64,000 nucleotides of DNA, from positions 186,001-250,000 of the forward strand of contig NZ_JABRWO010000007.1 of the NCBI RefSeq assembly GCF_013618625.1, in the 5' to 3' direction. Shown here piece after piece: positions 8,687 through 17,109 of this stretch; position 1 is the stretch's first letter; each line of letters starts with the position of its first letter. Under the pieces are notes generated by a model. The model searched no databases. It was not told where the DNA came from and saw only the letters and a list, made by a program, of their open reading frames with translations. The position numbers and the translations under genes are program-made. Source of the DNA: Bremerella alba. Its GTDB lineage: Bacteria > Planctomycetota > Planctomycetia > Pirellulales > Pirellulaceae.

Positions 8687-11023
8687 ATGAGACAACACCT
8701 TACGAAGCTCTTTCTGCTGCTATTGATTTTGGGATTGCCTGGACTCCTGCGTGCCGAAGAAGGCCTTCCCAAGCCCGATCCTGTATTTCAAGGTGAGATT
8801 GGCACTACCTACGATGAATCCAAAGCCGATCCCAAATTGTTCTCCGCACCAACGGCTCCTAAGGATGCCCCTAATATTCTACTCGTCTTAATCGACGATA
8901 TCGGGTTTGGTGCGGCAAGTACGTTTGGAGGTCCCATCGCCACGCCAACCTTGGATCGTGTCGCGAAATCCGGGCTGCGATACAACGCGTTTCACACCAC
9001 CGCCCTGTGCTCTCCGACGCGTGCTGCGCTACTCACTGGGCGTAACCACCACAACGCCTCGACGGGCAATATTATTGAACTGGGAACGGGCTTTCCAGGC
9101 TACACAGGCATTATCCCTCAAAGTACTGCCACGATCGGCCAGATCCTTCAGGCCAACGGCTACAGTACCTCGTGGATTGGCAAGAATCACAACGTCGCGG
9201 ATAACGTGACAAGCATTGTCGGTCCCTACCAGGGGCGTCCGAATGGACTTGGTTTTGACTACTTCTATGGATTCATGGGAGGCGAGATGGACCAGTGGTA
9301 CCCAACGCTATACGAAAACCAGAACCCTGTGCTCCAGACCGCTTCGCCTGACGAAGGGTACAACTTGACTCATGATCTGGCGGACAAGGCTATCGAGTGG
9401 ATGCGATACCAGAACTCAATCGCACCGGATCGACCGTTCTTTCTATACTTCGCGCCTGGTGCCTGCCACGCGCCGCACCAGCCACCCAAACAATGGCCAG
9501 AGAAGTACCGAGGCAAGTTCGCACACGGCTGGGACAAAGAACGCGAAATGACCTTTGCCCGGCAGAAAGAGATGGGCGTGATTCCTGAGGATGCCAAGCT
9601 GACCCCAAGGCCAGAACAAATGCCGGCGTGGGACAGCTTCGACGCCCAGGCTCATAAGCTCATGGAACGCCAGATGGAGACCTACGCAGGCTTCGCCGAA
9701 TATACGGATGTCGAGGTCGGCCGGATCATTGACGCCATCGAGACAACGGGCGAACTGGACAACACCATGATCATCTATATCTTCGGTGATAACGGTTCCA
9801 GTGCCGAGGGAAGTCTTGTTGGTTCGGCCAATGAACTGCTAAACCTCAACGGCATCAACCCGACGATCGAAATGAGCATGAAGTTTTATGATGACTGGGG
9901 CAGCCCAAAGACTTCACCCCACATGGCGGTTGGTTGGGCGTGGGCGATGAGCACGCCCTTCCGATGGACGAAGCAGGTCGCTTCTCACTTTGGCGGTACA
10001 CGCAACGGGACCGTCATCTCATGGCCAAAGCGAATCAAGAATGGTGGCGAGATTCGCTCGCAGTTCCATCACGTCAACGATATTGTTCCAACCATTTTGG
10101 ACGTCACCGGCATCGAGGCGCCGGACGAGTACAACGGTATCAAGCAGAAGCCAATGGATGGGGTGAGCATGGCGTACACCTTTGCAAATAACGGCAAGGA
10201 CGCGGAAAGCCCGAAAGATACCCAGTATTTCGAGATGTTCGGTCACCGTGCCATCTATCACGACGGCTGGATGGCTGCCGCATTCCACAATAGAGTTCCG
10301 TGGGTGAACGCAGGGACGGTTCCGTTTGATCAGGATAAATGGGAGTTGTTCGACCTAAGCAAAGACTTTAGCCAGGCCGTCGACCTCTCTGAAAAGCAAC
10401 CTGAGAAGCTCAAGGAACTCCAGACCTTGTTCGACTCCGAAGCGAAGAAGAATAACGTCTACCCATTAGACGATCGTTTCGCCGAACGAACGGATGTGAG
10501 CTTGCGGCCGAGTTTCATCGCAGGACGTGACAAGATTACGTTCTATCCTGGTGCCATTCGACTCCTGGAAGGTTCGGCACCGAACATGAAGAGCCGCTCG
10601 CACAGCATCACCGCCAATCTCGTCATTCCCAAGGAAGGCGCTGAGGGGGTCATCCTGGCAATGGGTGGCGGGACGGCCGGGTTCTCGCTCTATGTCCAAG
10701 ACAAAAAACTTGTCTACTTCTACGACTGGTTCAAATTCGAGGACTACACCATTACCTCGGACGAGCCACTTCCTGCTGGCGAAGTCAACGTCCGTGTCGA
10801 CTTCAACTACGATGGGGGTGGAGCCGGCAAAGGAGCGACGGTCGTCCTCTTCGTGAACGACAAGCAGGTCGGTACCGGAAAACTTAAGAACACGGTTGCG
10901 GGTAGATTTGGACTCGACGCAATGGATGTCGGCATGGATCTCGGTGCTCCGGTAAACGAGGGCTATAAGCCCCCGTTCGCATTCACCGGTGAGATCAAAG
11001 ACATCACAATCGATCTTAAGTAG
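8687..11023 (+). CDS. Large secreted sulfatase with C-terminal beta-sandwich-like region
   Basis: Sulfatase of 778 aa from the ATG at 8687, chosen because it opens a good signal peptide (MRQHLTKLFLLLLILGLPG) and has AGGAAAACGG upstream. An ATG 19 codons earlier (8630) would bury that signal. Calcium-site motif NILLVLIDDIGFG is at about 63-75; the catalytic CSPTR has Cys108 as the formylglycine precursor. IFGDNGSSAEG and SHFGGTRNG follow. It resembles the long AtsA-type arylsulfatases. About 180 residues after the catalytic domain contain LEGSAPNMKSRSHSITA and end with FTGEIKDITIDL, which looks like a lectin/LamG-type sandwich. A terminator follows, so it is monocistronic or ends a transcript. 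Confidence 0.93.
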   Translation: MRQHLTKLFLLLLILGLPGLLRAEEGLPKPDPVFQGEIGTTYDESKADPKLFSAPTAPKDAPNILLVLIDDIGFGAASTFGGPIATPTLDRVAKSGLRYNAFHTTALCSPTRAALLTGRNHHNASTGNIIELGTGFPGYTGIIPQSTATIGQILQANGYSTSWIGKNHNVADNVTSIVGPYQGRPNGLGFDYFYGFMGGEMDQWYPTLYENQNPVLQTASPDEGYNLTHDLADKAIEWMRYQNSIAPDRPFFLYFAPGACHAPHQPPKQWPEKYRGKFAHGWDKEREMTFARQKEMGVIPEDAKLTPRPEQMPAWDSFDAQAHKLMERQMETYAGFAEYTDVEVGRIIDAIETTGELDNTMIIYIFGDNGSSAEGSLVGSANELLNLNGINPTIEMSMKFYDDWGSPKTSPHMAVGWAWAMSTPFRWTKQVASHFGGTRNGTVISWPKRIKNGGEIRSQFHHVNDIVPTILDVTGIEAPDEYNGIKQKPMDGVSMAYTFANNGKDAESPKDTQYFEMFGHRAIYHDGWMAAAFHNRVPWVNAGTVPFDQDKWELFDLSKDFSQAVDLSEKQPEKLKELQTLFDSEAKKNNVYPLDDRFAERTDVSLRPSFIAGRDKITFYPGAIRLLEGSAPNMKSRSHSITANLVIPKEGAEGVILAMGGGTAGFSLYVQDKKLVYFYDWFKFEDYTITSDEPLPAGEVNVRVDFNYDGGGAGKGATVVLFVNDKQVGTGKLKNTVAGRFGLDAMDVGMDLGAPVNEGYKPPFAFTGEIKDITIDLK

Positions 11024-11033
11024 TTCCAGTTTC

Positions 11034-11075
11034 GAGCACCTCGATCTGAACACGAACGGGGTGCTCTTTCTCTTG
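11034..11075 (+). terminator. Rho-independent terminator after the large sulfatase
   Basis: Inverted repeat GAGCACC (11034-11040) / GGTGCTC (11060-11066) followed by a pyrimidine/T-rich tail TTTCTCTTGCTGTT. It starts 11 bp after the sulfatase stop codon. Confidence 0.65.
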
Positions 11076-11133
11076 CTGTTCCCGTCTCACTAGCTCTCAT
11101 TGACGTTTGGAATTTAGACCGCTCTCCAGGAAT

Positions 11134-12660
11134 ATGACTGTGAAGATTATAGCCTATGTCGTAATTGTCATTGTATTGGTTTGTTTCACGAGTACCGCTG
11201 ATGCCCAGTCGAACCGATTCGATGCTTTGGCGAATCTTTCCTTCGAGAAAAATCGTCCCACCGCGGAAACAGCGGAAACGCTAAAGCAGGAATTGCTGTT
11301 CCAACGGGCATCGCAGATCTACATTTGGGCTATGCCGCTACTCAACACGATGGGCATGCGTGATGGCTTCGACGAGTCGTTCTGCACTGGTTACAACGTC
11401 ATGGCGATCTGGACGAAACGGTTGGACGCCAGGACACGCATCACGACGCCCAACTCGGACCTCATTTACGGCATGGTCTTTGTAAACGTCGGCGAGACAG
11501 GTCCCCTCGTTTTTGAAGCACCCCCTAAGCTGCAAGGGATTCTCCTCGACTTCTGGCAGCGGCCGATTCCCGTGGACGGTGGAAAGTACTTTGGCGATCT
11601 TGGTTTGCCAGGCCCTGACGAGGGCAAGGGAGGCAAGTTCCTGATTTTGCCGCCAGGCTACGAAGGTGAGGTGCCGGAAGGATATTACGTCTATCGCTCT
11701 GGTACGAACAACGTCTTCATCTTCCTGCGTTCTTTCTACCAGTCGCTCGACAACATCAGCCCCGCAGTGGATGTCCTCAAGCAGTCGGTACTTTACCCAC
11801 TGGGCGAGAAGAAAGAAGCGAAACCGATGGAGTTCAAGGACGCCTCCGAGACCGGACACGAGATGCTACCTAGAACCGACTTCACCGCGTTTGAGCAACT
11901 CAAATGGCTCGTCGATTCGGAGGGCAAGAATCTCGCAGGCCCCGATTGGCTCGGCATGCTGGCTGGACTTGGAATTGTCGAAGGAAAACCATTCAAACCT
12001 GACGATACGACACAAGAGATTCTCGCGAATGCGGCTAAGTCTGGCTACGATACCACACGCGTCATCGGTATGGAGGCGACGCTGGGAGACACCGACTTCC
12101 ACGTCTACGAAGATCGACAATGGCTCAACCCAGTTAATAACGTCTCTTCACGCTGGCCTGATGCTTTTGTCGACCTGAGTTGGAACGACAGCCAGCATGG
12201 CTATCGCAATCTGGATGCCCGAGCGTGGTTCTTCACCGACTACTATTCCATCAGCCCAGGCATGGTCTCGATGACGCCTGGAAAAGGGGCGTTCTATATG
12301 ATTGCCTTTAAAGATGCAGACGGGAATTGGCTCGATGGCGAGAACAGCTACAAGCTCAACCTTCCTCCCAATATCCCGGCCGAACTGTTCTGGTCAGTGA
12401 CGCTTTATGAAGCTGAGAACGCGTCCGGGCTGGCCAACGGGCAACCGTTTCCTTCCTTGGGGAAACTCAATAAACCCGTTCAAGAGGATGATGGCAGTAC
12501 CGTCTTATCATTGAGCCCCAAGGCACCGGAGGAAGGCGAGAACAACTGGCTGGCCACGGTACCTGGACGTGGGTACTTTGTGATCTTACGGCTCTATGTT
12601 CCGCAGAAAGCCGCGATGGACGGCAGTTGGAAGCCGGGCGACATCGAGAAGATGGAATAA
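11134..12660 (+). CDS. Secreted DUF1254/DUF1214 domain protein
   Basis: Protein of 508 aa with a signal peptide (MTVKIIAYVVIVIVLVCF, cleavage near ADAQ). The ATG at 11134 is preferred over an in-frame TTG at 11107 because it starts the signal and has AGG 3 bp upstream. DUF1254 is recognisable at about residues 55-190 (YIWAMPLLNTMGMRDGF, TPNSDLIYGMVFVNVGE). DUF1214 is at about 385-500 (FYMIAFKDADGNWLDGENSY, FWSVTLYEAENAS, WLATVPGRGYFVILRLY). Proteins of this family are exported, but I know of no firmly established biochemical role. The position next to the sulfatase suggests it belongs to the same process, which is inference only. Confidence 0.88.
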   Translation: MTVKIIAYVVIVIVLVCFTSTADAQSNRFDALANLSFEKNRPTAETAETLKQELLFQRASQIYIWAMPLLNTMGMRDGFDESFCTGYNVMAIWTKRLDARTRITTPNSDLIYGMVFVNVGETGPLVFEAPPKLQGILLDFWQRPIPVDGGKYFGDLGLPGPDEGKGGKFLILPPGYEGEVPEGYYVYRSGTNNVFIFLRSFYQSLDNISPAVDVLKQSVLYPLGEKKEAKPMEFKDASETGHEMLPRTDFTAFEQLKWLVDSEGKNLAGPDWLGMLAGLGIVEGKPFKPDDTTQEILANAAKSGYDTTRVIGMEATLGDTDFHVYEDRQWLNPVNNVSSRWPDAFVDLSWNDSQHGYRNLDARAWFFTDYYSISPGMVSMTPGKGAFYMIAFKDADGNWLDGENSYKLNLPPNIPAELFWSVTLYEAENASGLANGQPFPSLGKLNKPVQEDDGSTVLSLSPKAPEEGENNWLATVPGRGYFVILRLYVPQKAAMDGSWKPGDIEKME

Positions 12661-12771
12661 TGGAAAGTAACATTGACAGCGAGGAAATCTACATGCCCAG
12701 GACGAACCGTCCTGGGATAGAACCTTTCCTCGTCTATCATGGACAAACTTTATCGGAGTGAAAAGGGCCAT

Positions 12772-12812
12772 AAGAATTTTGTTAAGTGGATGACTCGGGG
12801 TCATAGCTCCCC
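12772..12812 (+). repeat. tRNA-proximal copy of 41-bp direct repeat (att-like)
   Basis: Partner of 4868-4908 (40/41 identical, same orientation). It overlaps the last six bases of the minus-strand tRNA-Asn gene and 35 bp of its 3' flank, so the tRNA is intact on this side. Confidence 0.75.
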
Positions 12813-12879
12813 CGGCAAGACTCGAACTTGCGACAAGGCGGTTAACAGCCGCCTGCTCTACCAACTGAGCTACAGGGGA
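12807..12879 (-). tRNA. tRNA-Asn (anticodon GTT)
   Basis: Complete 73-nt cloverleaf on the minus strand. The acceptor stem is TCCCCTG/CGGGGGA with discriminator G. The D arm is GCTC/GAGC, the anticodon stem GGCGG/CCGCC with loop CTGTTAA giving anticodon GTT, and the T arm GCAAG/CTTGC with TTCGAGT. CCA is not encoded. Its 3' end overlaps the 41-bp direct repeat. Confidence 0.97.
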
Positions 12880-13041
12880 TCAGAGGAACAGCTAAGTTTA
12901 CGTTTTTCCTTTTCCCTTTCAAGGGCACCTATCACGAAAGTTGTGAGGCGGATGTCAAGAAAGGATTCCGGTCTTATCGAAGAAGACAATTTTCCTGACA
13001 GAAGGTTCTGCTTCCTATCGAAAATTGGCTGCTCGCGGTGG

Positions 13042-13467
13042 CTACTGGGAACGGTTTTTCACCATCCGAACCGAGTTGCCCTTTTCGTTGTAAGAGACTT
13101 CGCTCATGTAGGCCTTGATCAGCATAACGCCGCGGCCGGATGGGACGTCCAGATTTTCGTCTAGCGTGGGGTCTGGGACCGCGTCTGGGGTGAAGCCTGG
13201 GCCCTGGTCGGTAATGTGAATTAGGACACGCTCTTTTCCCACGCGCATGTCGACTTCGACCGATTTGTTGGGATCTTGCTTATTTCCGTGTTTAATCGCG
13301 TTGACGATGGCCTCTTCGGCTGCCAAGTGAATGCCGAAGCAGTCATGCGTGGCCCACTCGGCACGGTCGAGCTGGGTCAGCAATTCTTTAATGAGACGCT
13401 GTCCTTCGGCCGTATCACTAGGAATTGTTTCCTGGTTAGACCAAAGCCAGTTGTTGTCATCGCCCAT
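13042..13467 (-). CDS. RsbW-like anti-sigma factor / serine-kinase ATPase
   Basis: Cytoplasmic HATPase_c_2 protein of 141 aa. Motifs are the N box HLAAEEAIVNAIKHGNK, DQGPGF in the G1 position and PSGRGVMLIKAYMSEV as the G2 segment, all as in RsbW/SpoIIAB-type anti-sigma kinases. The ATG at 13467 (MGDDNN) is preferred; a TTG four codons upstream is possible. It lies 162 bp downstream of a STAS protein on the same strand, which is the usual partner. Together they may form a partner-switching module controlling a sigma factor or another output. No sigma factor or PP2C phosphatase gene is nearby, so the target is unknown. Confidence 0.88.
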   Translation of the reverse strand: MGDDNNWLWSNQETIPSDTAEGQRLIKELLTQLDRAEWATHDCFGIHLAAEEAIVNAIKHGNKQDPNKSVEVDMRVGKERVLIHITDQGPGFTPDAVPDPTLDENLDVPSGRGVMLIKAYMSEVSYNEKGNSVRMVKNRSQ

Positions 13468-13629
13468 AACTAAGCGCAATCACGAATGGGAGGAGTGTTA
13501 CGGGAAAAGCCAGTCAGGAACGCCTTCTTCCTGACTGATTGTCTGCTGGCCGCTAGACACGTCGACGAAAGACGGGTGATAGCACTAGTTTAGCGACAAA
13601 ATCCCTTAACGGAAAACAGGGACTCCCAA

Positions 13630-13989
13630 TTAACCACGAAAGGCGGCCAATGCGTCGGGAACGTCGTCCTTAATATCAAACAACTTATTCAGCCGCGTTA
13701 TGGCAAATACTTCCATAATCTCCGGGCGAATGTTGCTCATCTTCAGATGCCCATCCTGCTGCTTCACCTGCTTGTCGAGGCTAATCAGTTTCCCCAATGC
13801 CGAACTCGATAGGAATTCAACATGTGAGAAATTCAGCAAAATGCTCCGCTTCTTAGCGACCTCTACCAGGTCGCTAAATTCTTGCCCAATTTCTTGTATC
13901 TGGACGTCATCCAAGATCTTGCGATCCTTGAATTCAACTACGGTGACGTCCTCCACCTCGGTTACTTTGAGGCGCTTTTGGTCCGACAT
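13630..13989 (-). CDS. STAS-domain anti-sigma factor antagonist (RsbV/SpoIIAA type)
   Basis: Small single STAS domain of 119 aa from the ATG at 13989. A longer upstream frame exists but reads as untranslated leader. The loop FLSSSALGKLISLDKQV carries the serine cluster where the partner kinase phosphorylates such proteins. ILLNFSHVEF is the preceding strand. The RsbW-like kinase gene lies just downstream on the same strand, so the pair probably works by phosphorylation-dependent partner switching. Confidence 0.88.
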   Translation of the reverse strand: MSDQKRLKVTEVEDVTVVEFKDRKILDDVQIQEIGQEFSDLVEVAKKRSILLNFSHVEFLSSSALGKLISLDKQVKQQDGHLKMSNIRPEIMEVFAITRLNKLFDIKDDVPDALAAFRG

Positions 13990-14210
13990 TGCTTTCAATT
14001 CCTTTACCTGAAGACTTCGCAGAATTCTAACGCAGCGCGATTCGCGAATACAAAGGAAAAATGAGCATTCTGAGAATCTTACAGGCCACTTCAGCGCCAA
14101 AATCGTCTCAAACGCTAAAGCCTATGATAATTTCCACTTACGCGCTGTCAACGGTATAGCAGGTTTCCGTGAAACTTGTCCGATCACCGAATCCCGACCT
14201 TTTCAATCAC

Positions 14211-14627
14211 TTATTCGCCCCGCTTACCGGTAAGCACCACGTGCTTTATCAGCAGGAAGTTACCCCCGCGGTACTCGGTAACGGTCCCAGAAACGACCCA
14301 AACTAACTCACCCGTCGAGCTTTCTTGAGCCAGAACCACTCGTTCCATCATTCGATTTTCTAATATCTTGAGGACCGTATCTCCTCCGTCTTGTACGAAG
14401 CTCAGACGATCACCGATCCACTCGAAAGTCCCTTCCGAGTCCACGATTTCCGCCCCTTCGCGAAGCCGCTTCATCTTTTCTTGAAACTGCTGTGCCGACT
14501 TCATTCGGTCGGTCACTGGGGCCACGTTTTCTTCGGCCAATGCCGCTCGCTCTGGTGGAGCCATGGCGACTAAGCAGGTCATCACAACGCAGAAGAAACT
14601 CAACAGGCACGGTAGCAATTTTCTCAC
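14211..14627 (-). CDS. Small exported protein of unknown function
   Basis: 138 aa with a signal peptide (MRKLLPCLLSFFCVVMTCL, cleavage near ALAEE). The mature part contains a short helix (SAQQFQEKMKRLREGAE) and then a beta-rich segment with FEWIGDRLSFVQDG, LVWVVSGTVTEYRG and FLLIKHVVLTGKR. This pattern of strands resembles an OB-like or small barrel domain, but no family could be named. It stands alone between the STAS gene and a divergent exported protein. Confidence 0.7.
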   Translation of the reverse strand: MRKLLPCLLSFFCVVMTCLVAMAPPERAALAEENVAPVTDRMKSAQQFQEKMKRLREGAEIVDSEGTFEWIGDRLSFVQDGGDTVLKILENRMMERVVLAQESSTGELVWVVSGTVTEYRGGNFLLIKHVVLTGKRGE

Positions 14628-14898
14628 AGCCGAATCTCACGTCACCAGTATCGTCGAACGAAAAACTGCCAAAGTGTAGCTTGAGAATTATCGTGATGAC
14701 TTAGGAAATCATCGCGGTGTGAAAAATCATCTTCGTTGCCTTTTAGGAACAAATGAGCAGCCATAAAGACTAGCCATAACCCACTTGCACATAGTCACTT
14801 ACAGCTAATGACAACTTTTATCTCGAAAGCTTGGCACCCAGGCTGCAGTTGGAAAGGAGAACCTCATCTCTAGAACCTAGTGCGAATTGCAGACGACC

Positions 14899-15828
14899 AT
14901 GTACGACTCCATGACTTCCATTTCGATCGCTCCGGTTGGCGTTGCTTTTCTGTTTGTCATTGGTAGCTTCCTCAGCCTGGCAACCGGGCACGTGCTTGCC
15001 CAAGACCTCGATCCCTCCGCGATCGTCGAGCTGACAACCGCTAGCGGTAGAACGTTCCGCGGCAAGATCTCACCCAAGAGTGACTTCAATACCGTTCATA
15101 TCACGACGAACCGCGGGTCGATTGCTCTCAGTCGTCCTATCTCGTGGACAGCCATTCGGCATCTGACGATCAACGAACTTCCTGCCTCGTTTGAAAAACT
15201 GGCAATGCTGATCACGAAAGTCCAGACCATGGAAGGTCAACCTGAAGGGCCGGTTGATGTGATTACGATCGGCCCTTCACTCGCCCCTCGAGAAAACGAA
15301 GTGGCGGTCGAGCAAATGGAAGCTGGCCCCACGACTGCCCCCGTTTCCAGTGTCTCGTCTTGGGCGACGTTCAAAAACTGGGATAGCGACCCGAGCGTCG
15401 ACGGCCTAGAGATTACCTTTACGCCTGAGGACTCGCAGGGACTTCCTACGGCGGCGCGGGGTCATCTGGAAGCGGAACTTTATACGTTCCAAAAGGCCTC
15501 TTTCTCGAGCGTTCCGCATGGGCAAGGAGCACGATTCATGAAGATCGGCAGTTGGCGAATCCCGCTCAATCAAACGATTCCGCGTTACGACTCACGCGTC
15601 GCACGACTCCCCTATCAAGCGATCTCGCCGGCCACCGATGGCAGTGTCTCGCCCCTTGGGACGTTGGTAATCAAGTTGGTCGTTCCTGGCCAAGGAACGT
15701 TCTCCGCCAGCATGGAAGACGTTCGCCTGCGACCGTACAGTTCCCTACGCGATGCGAATGTCCTACGTGGCAATTCGCGTTTCTATGGAGATGAGAATCC
15801 TCGATATATGCCATACACCACTCCGTAG
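14899..15828 (+). CDS. Exported protein of unknown function
   Basis: 309 aa from the ATG at 14899; a TTG at 14887 would add four residues. A signal or anchor segment (VGVAFLFVIGSFLSLATGHVLA) is followed by AIVELTTASGRTFRGKI, a short beta motif also seen in proteins with small SH3-like folds. After a linker rich in T/P/V (about residues 115-155) comes a C-terminal beta-rich region of about 150 residues. That region contains FKNWDSDPSVDGLEITFTPE and PLGTLVIKLVVPGQGTFSA, and looks like a binding sandwich. The family is not recognised; it resembles lineage-specific planctomycete envelope proteins. Confidence 0.7.
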   Translation: MYDSMTSISIAPVGVAFLFVIGSFLSLATGHVLAQDLDPSAIVELTTASGRTFRGKISPKSDFNTVHITTNRGSIALSRPISWTAIRHLTINELPASFEKLAMLITKVQTMEGQPEGPVDVITIGPSLAPRENEVAVEQMEAGPTTAPVSSVSSWATFKNWDSDPSVDGLEITFTPEDSQGLPTAARGHLEAELYTFQKASFSSVPHGQGARFMKIGSWRIPLNQTIPRYDSRVARLPYQAISPATDGSVSPLGTLVIKLVVPGQGTFSASMEDVRLRPYSSLRDANVLRGNSRFYGDENPRYMPYTTP

Positions 15829-16315
15829 TTAAATCACTACAAGCTCTATCTGAGTACTACTGAACAAACGATAGTCGACATGGCCTGAATGTATCCACCA
15901 AGTTTGATCATTCTAACGCCCTTGTCGGTCAAGCCGATATTATTCTGCAGATTGGTGGCGGTGCTTCCTTGTCCGTTAAAGAAGATGACTGGATTTTTGC
16001 GATTTCAGTCAGTAGCAGATTTTGCGGTTCCTTAGGCTAGTGCCAAGAAAAAGAGGCCGGCCGCACAAGGCGGCCGGCCAGGCTTCCCCGAGACGAACGT
16101 GGGACAGAAACGATCATCGTCGAGGTTGCCTTGCTCCTGGAAAATGTCCTGTACATAATCCAGATCTCATCTTGGGATTAATAGGGCCGCAGGAGACGCT
16201 TCCTGGGGACCTTCTCAGTTTGGAACAATTGTTGACTGAGAAGGTCTCTATTTAAATCCATCGTTAAGACGCATGTAAGCGAACGGATAGACCCACCCCC
16301 CAATAAACCAGGGCA
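15829..16315. other. Gene-free stretch with two strong inverted repeats
   Basis: 487 bp without a convincing gene. It holds the GC hairpin at 16055-16079 and a perfect 12-bp inverted repeat (GACCTTCTCAGT, 16208-16219, and its complement at 16235-16246) with a 15-nt loop. Neither belongs clearly to a neighbouring gene. A small RNA is conceivable but no promoter was identified. Confidence 0.5.
16044..16079 (-). terminator. GC-rich hairpin with T tail on the minus strand
   Basis: Perfect 10-bp stem GGCCGGCCGC (16055-16064) / GCGGCCGGCC (16070-16079) with loop ACAAG. On the minus strand it is followed by TCTTTTTCTT, a good rho-independent form. The nearest minus-strand gene ends 236 bp upstream of it. 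Confidence 0.6.
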
Positions 16316-16708
16316 CTATTCAAGTTCTACGCATAACTCCGCAAGATCGGGCGAATCGCGTTGATCGAGATCCCAATCATCGTAGGGAACCGTCAATCGG
16401 CGGGCCAAGAACTGGAGCGTTGACATTGCCGAGACGATCTCCATTGGCTCCAACGGGCGCGTGAGATCGAGGAAGGTGCGCAAGCGAACGAGTACCAGCT
16501 CAATGAACTCGAACTCGTGGCGGCATTGGTTAAGTGATTCCTCTTGGTACGACGCTTGGCGTTCAGCATCGCTTCTCAAGCCCTTGATTCTAGCGCATAG
16601 ATAGAGAAAGGCTTCGAGTGCTCGGGCATCCTCGCATTCGGGAAACTCTTGAACCTGTAGTTTGTTGGAAAGTATCTTGATCGCCCCAAGTGGGGTAAGC
16701 GCTGGCAT
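16316..16708 (-). CDS. Hypothetical cytoplasmic helical protein
   Basis: 130 aa, no signal peptide or membrane segment. It looks all-alpha and is rich in Glu/Leu: ECEDARALEAFLYLCARIKGL, then ESLNQCRHEFEFIELVLVRLRTF and PMEIVSAMSTLQFLARRL. No domain is recognised. The ATG at 16708 is the natural start, and the terminator-like hairpin at 16044-16079 is the first one downstream. Confidence 0.6.
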   Translation of the reverse strand: MPALTPLGAIKILSNKLQVQEFPECEDARALEAFLYLCARIKGLRSDAERQASYQEESLNQCRHEFEFIELVLVRLRTFLDLTRPLEPMEIVSAMSTLQFLARRLTVPYDDWDLDQRDSPDLAELCVELE

Positions 16709-16770
16709 TAGCCATCACAACTTTCTCTGTCCCAATTTTGCATTGGAGAAAATCAGTGATCTAATATAAG

Positions 16771-17109
16771 TATATTCGGATACAGTTAAGAACGAGGATG
16801 TCAATTCTGATAAGTTTCGCGTGATTCCTTACAATTCCGGTATCGTTTACACCGATTGCAAGGAGCTTACTTTTCCCCTCTCCAGAGAGCCTTCGCGACG
16901 AGGCGTTTGAAACGATAAACGTCGCAATCACCATCCCGCTAAAGCGGCGGTTCGATTCCGAGGTGCTCACGAATTGCTTTTGGAAACAAGAGCCCAGGCA
17001 AGCTTGCCCGGCAGAGATCGGCAACGACATGGGGCGCTGCGGAGTCTGTGAACACACCATGGCAACGCTGGCAGGTAAGCAAGAAGTGCCGCCTATCAAT
17101 TGCAGCTAA
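16771..17109 (+). pseudogene. Possible frameshifted small gene, unknown
   Basis: Two plus-strand frames read like protein and join near 16900. The first runs from about 16771 to a TGA near 16909 and includes VNSDKFRVIPYNSGIVYTDC. The second, open from 16825 to TAA at 17107-17109, includes ETINVAITIPLKRRFDSEVL and GRCGVCEHTMATLAGKQEV. Neither has a normal start. A single frameshift would join them into about 110 codons with a cysteine pair (CGVC). A competing minus-strand frame across the same bases looks less protein-like. This is a weak call. Confidence 0.25.

Larger units (their letters stand above)
4868..12812. mobile_element. Putative tRNA-Asn-associated sulfatase island (no integrase seen)
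   Basis: The 7.9 kb between the two 41-bp direct repeats carries an HTH gene remnant, sulfatase, AraC regulator, sulfatase and DUF1254 gene, with housekeeping functions outside. The first sulfatase looks richer in G+C than its surroundings by eye; this was not computed. No intact integrase, transposase or relaxase is present, so if it was mobile it is now a remnant. An old duplication of the tRNA 3' flank would also give the repeats, because weak similarity extends beyond the 41 bp on the left side. Confidence 0.4.

Noticed and set aside
12739-13164. 141-codon frame across tRNA-Asn
   Set aside because: It translates the tRNA and its flank, and its right end is antisense to the RsbW-like gene.
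16761-17099. 112-codon minus-strand frame
   Set aside because: Ser/Cys-rich with no structure pattern; the opposite strand looks more protein-like.
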